Origin: Rhabdochromatium marinum
Lineage (GTDB): Bacteria > Pseudomonadota > Gammaproteobacteria > Chromatiales > Chromatiaceae
Assembly: GCF_016583795.1 (NCBI RefSeq)
Contig: NZ_NRRS01000037.1
Span: forward strand, 1-34,964
DNA length: 34,964 nt
Reading direction: 5' to 3'
The translations under genes and the position numbers were made by a program. Below the pieces are notes generated by a model. The model saw nothing but the letters and a program-made list of their open reading frames with translations, was not told the origin of the DNA and made no database searches. Below are positions 33,947 through 34,964 of the stretch, one piece after another; the stretch's first letter is position 1; each line of letters opens with the position of its first letter.

Positions 33947-33977
33947 TCTTTATCTCACGTTAACGTCAGATATGCAA
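33947..33977 (-). promoter_or_regulatory. MerR-type promoter with operator dyad
   Basis: On the minus strand a -35 TTGCAT (33972-33977) and a -10 TAAAGA (33947-33952) are separated by exactly 19 bp. The spacer contains CTGACGTTAACGTGAG (33954-33969), an almost perfect 16-bp palindrome. An over-long spacer with a central dyad is the hallmark of MerR-regulated promoters such as those of merT and soxS. It drives the HMA-like/merR operon. Confidence 0.75.
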
Positions 33978-34386
33978 GCGATTTATCACCTGATGTCAAA
34001 AATAACCCGAGCCCAAACCGCGCTTGCAGCAAGCCCTAAAAAATATGCCAAAGCTACGGATATCGACGGCTTGATATATAGTTATACGCCGAAATCGTGA
34101 ATTCTTCACTGATTTAATCATAACCGTATTTACATTTTATGGTTTTAATTGAGATTATAATTCCTCCCTTTAAATTTGTTTGAATTTATTGTGTTCTGTT
34201 CGAATGCAAAATGCTGTTTTTTGCAAGATTGCCTGTTCTCGACTTTGGCCATTTTCTGAGCTTGGCTCGCTCAGCGAGAAGCCAAGCAATCACCTGAGGC
34301 GGGGCAGGCGAATCAAGTGAGGCTCGCGGCAGAGCATGGCAAGCGGTATCGTTTGAGGCTGACAAAAACCTCAGAGGAGGTTCGCC
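33978..34386. other. AT-rich intergenic region, edge of an insertion element
   Basis: No gene is recognisable. 34040-34210 is clearly more AT-rich than the rest of the window. A hairpin at 34260-34287 (GCTTGGCT with AGCCAAGC, inner CGCT with AGCG) may belong to the end or leader of the element that carries the transposase. I could not define a terminal inverted repeat because the other end is not in the window. Confidence 0.45.
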
Positions 34387-34964
34387 ATACTTGCTCTGCC
34401 TGTCTCCATTGTAGCCGTTCTTCAGCCTTTTGCCAGCCTGTTTACGAGTCCCACATGGGCACATGCGCAAGTGTTAGTCCTTGGTACCCTGTTGGCGCAG
34501 GGGCCGCGCACGGTCACGGCGGCGTTACGGGCGATGGGGTTGTCAGGTGAGCGGCGTTTTGAGCGTTACCATCGGGTGCTCAATCGAGCCCGCTGGTCGG
34601 GGGTCCGTGGAGCACAGATTTTGTTTGGCCTCTTGATCGGTCTGTTACCCCCCGGCGTGCCGATTGTGGTGGGGGTCGATGAAACCCTGGAGCGGCGCTC
34701 GGGCCGGCGCATTCGCGCGAAAGGGGTTTATCGTGATGCGGTGCGCTCGAGCCGGCGCAAAGTGGTCACGACGATGGGGTTGGAATGGGTGGTCATGGCA
34801 TTGCTGGTGCCTTTACCCTGGAGTCAGCGTCCCTGGGCCTTGCCCTTTCTGACCCTGTTGGCTCCCTCGCGAGCGGCGAATGACGCCGCTGGGCGCGTGC
34901 ATCGCACGACGCTGGACTGGACGGTGGTGATGGTGCGCCTGGTCGGGCGCTGGTTGCAACGTCG
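34387..34964 (+). CDS. DDE transposase, IS701-like, partial (runs off the right edge)
   Basis: The open frame reads LPVSIVAVLQPFASLFTSPT, then VTAALRAMGLSGERRFERYH and VVGVDETLERRSGRRI, a DDE-type transposase of the IS701/DDE_5 kind with the first catalytic Asp in VGVDE. The family name is tentative. The frame is open from 34363 and continues past the edge. No ATG, GTG or TTG start lies near the expected N-terminus: the codon 6 bases after AGGAGG (34375-34380) is ATA (34387), and a CTG follows at 34396. Either a rare start is used or the start codon is mutated. Confidence 0.75.
   Translation, partial: MLALPVSIVAVLQPFASLFTSPTWAHAQVLVLGTLLAQGPRTVTAALRAMGLSGERRFERYHRVLNRARWSGVRGAQILFGLLIGLLPPGVPIVVGVDETLERRSGRRIRAKGVYRDAVRSSRRKVVTTMGLEWVVMALLVPLPWSQRPWALPFLTLLAPSRAANDAAGRVHRTTLDWTVVMVRLVGRWLQR

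Noticed and set aside
1-34964. CRISPR arrays, rRNA and tRNA genes
   Set aside because: No regularly spaced repeats, no rRNA stretches and no cloverleaf with a T-loop were seen on either strand.

Overview
The window looks like chromosomal DNA of a GC-rich gammaproteobacterium, most likely a purple sulfur or related sulfur bacterium (Chromatiales). The support is indirect: a small membrane protein of the family named after Thiocystis violascens (Thivi_2564), exported alpha-carbonic anhydrases, many PAS/GGDEF/histidine-kinase proteins, and the codon style. There is no rRNA, tRNA or CRISPR array.

Layout. 1-133 is foreign DNA that interrupts the receiver domain of a large sensor histidine kinase (82-3183, minus). 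3482-8193 holds a TrkH potassium channel subunit, two paralogous exported alpha-carbonic anhydrases flanking a YfdX-family protein, and a Thivi_2564-type small membrane protein. 8249-17035 is one giant gene for a cyclic beta-1,2-glucan synthase (NdvB/Cgs). 17169-19496 is a stress-type island: two CsbD proteins, DUF1523, a BON lipoprotein and a 17-residue DUF3309-like peptide. 18128-22550 is also a gene graveyard with relics of DUF2892, phosphoketolase, PAS-GGDEF-EAL, DUF2254, CHASE, DUF2934, transglutaminase and GGDEF genes, around an intact hemolysin III/TrhA gene. 22573-24174 (minus) is a likely four-gene operon: DUF2934, DUF2892, a 44-residue basic protein and a transglutaminase. 24504-31875 (plus) is signalling: a diguanylate cyclase with a shortened sensor domain, a Crp/Fnr regulator, and a coupled pair of NarL-type response regulator and CheR-PAS-histidine kinase fusion. 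31942-33120 is a fatty-acid desaturase. 33194-33908 (minus) is a small operon of an HMA-like protein and a cysteine-rich MerR regulator with a textbook MerR-type promoter. A transposase gene runs off the right edge.

How parts fit. The strongest unexplained signal is a directional 18-bp element, TGTGCG-N4-CGAAC(C/A)GA. It occurs four times, always upstream of and pointing towards small stress or membrane genes (csbD1, csbD2, DUF1523, Thivi_2564-type), and at nearly the same distance (92-93 bp) from both csbD genes. Two of the copies face away from each other inside a long imperfect inverted repeat between divergent genes. This looks like a regulon operator or promoter; the Crp/Fnr protein in the window is one candidate regulator, but that link is inference. 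The second theme is genome decay: at least eight short, recognisable gene fragments, some fused into chimeras, lie within about 4.4 kb.
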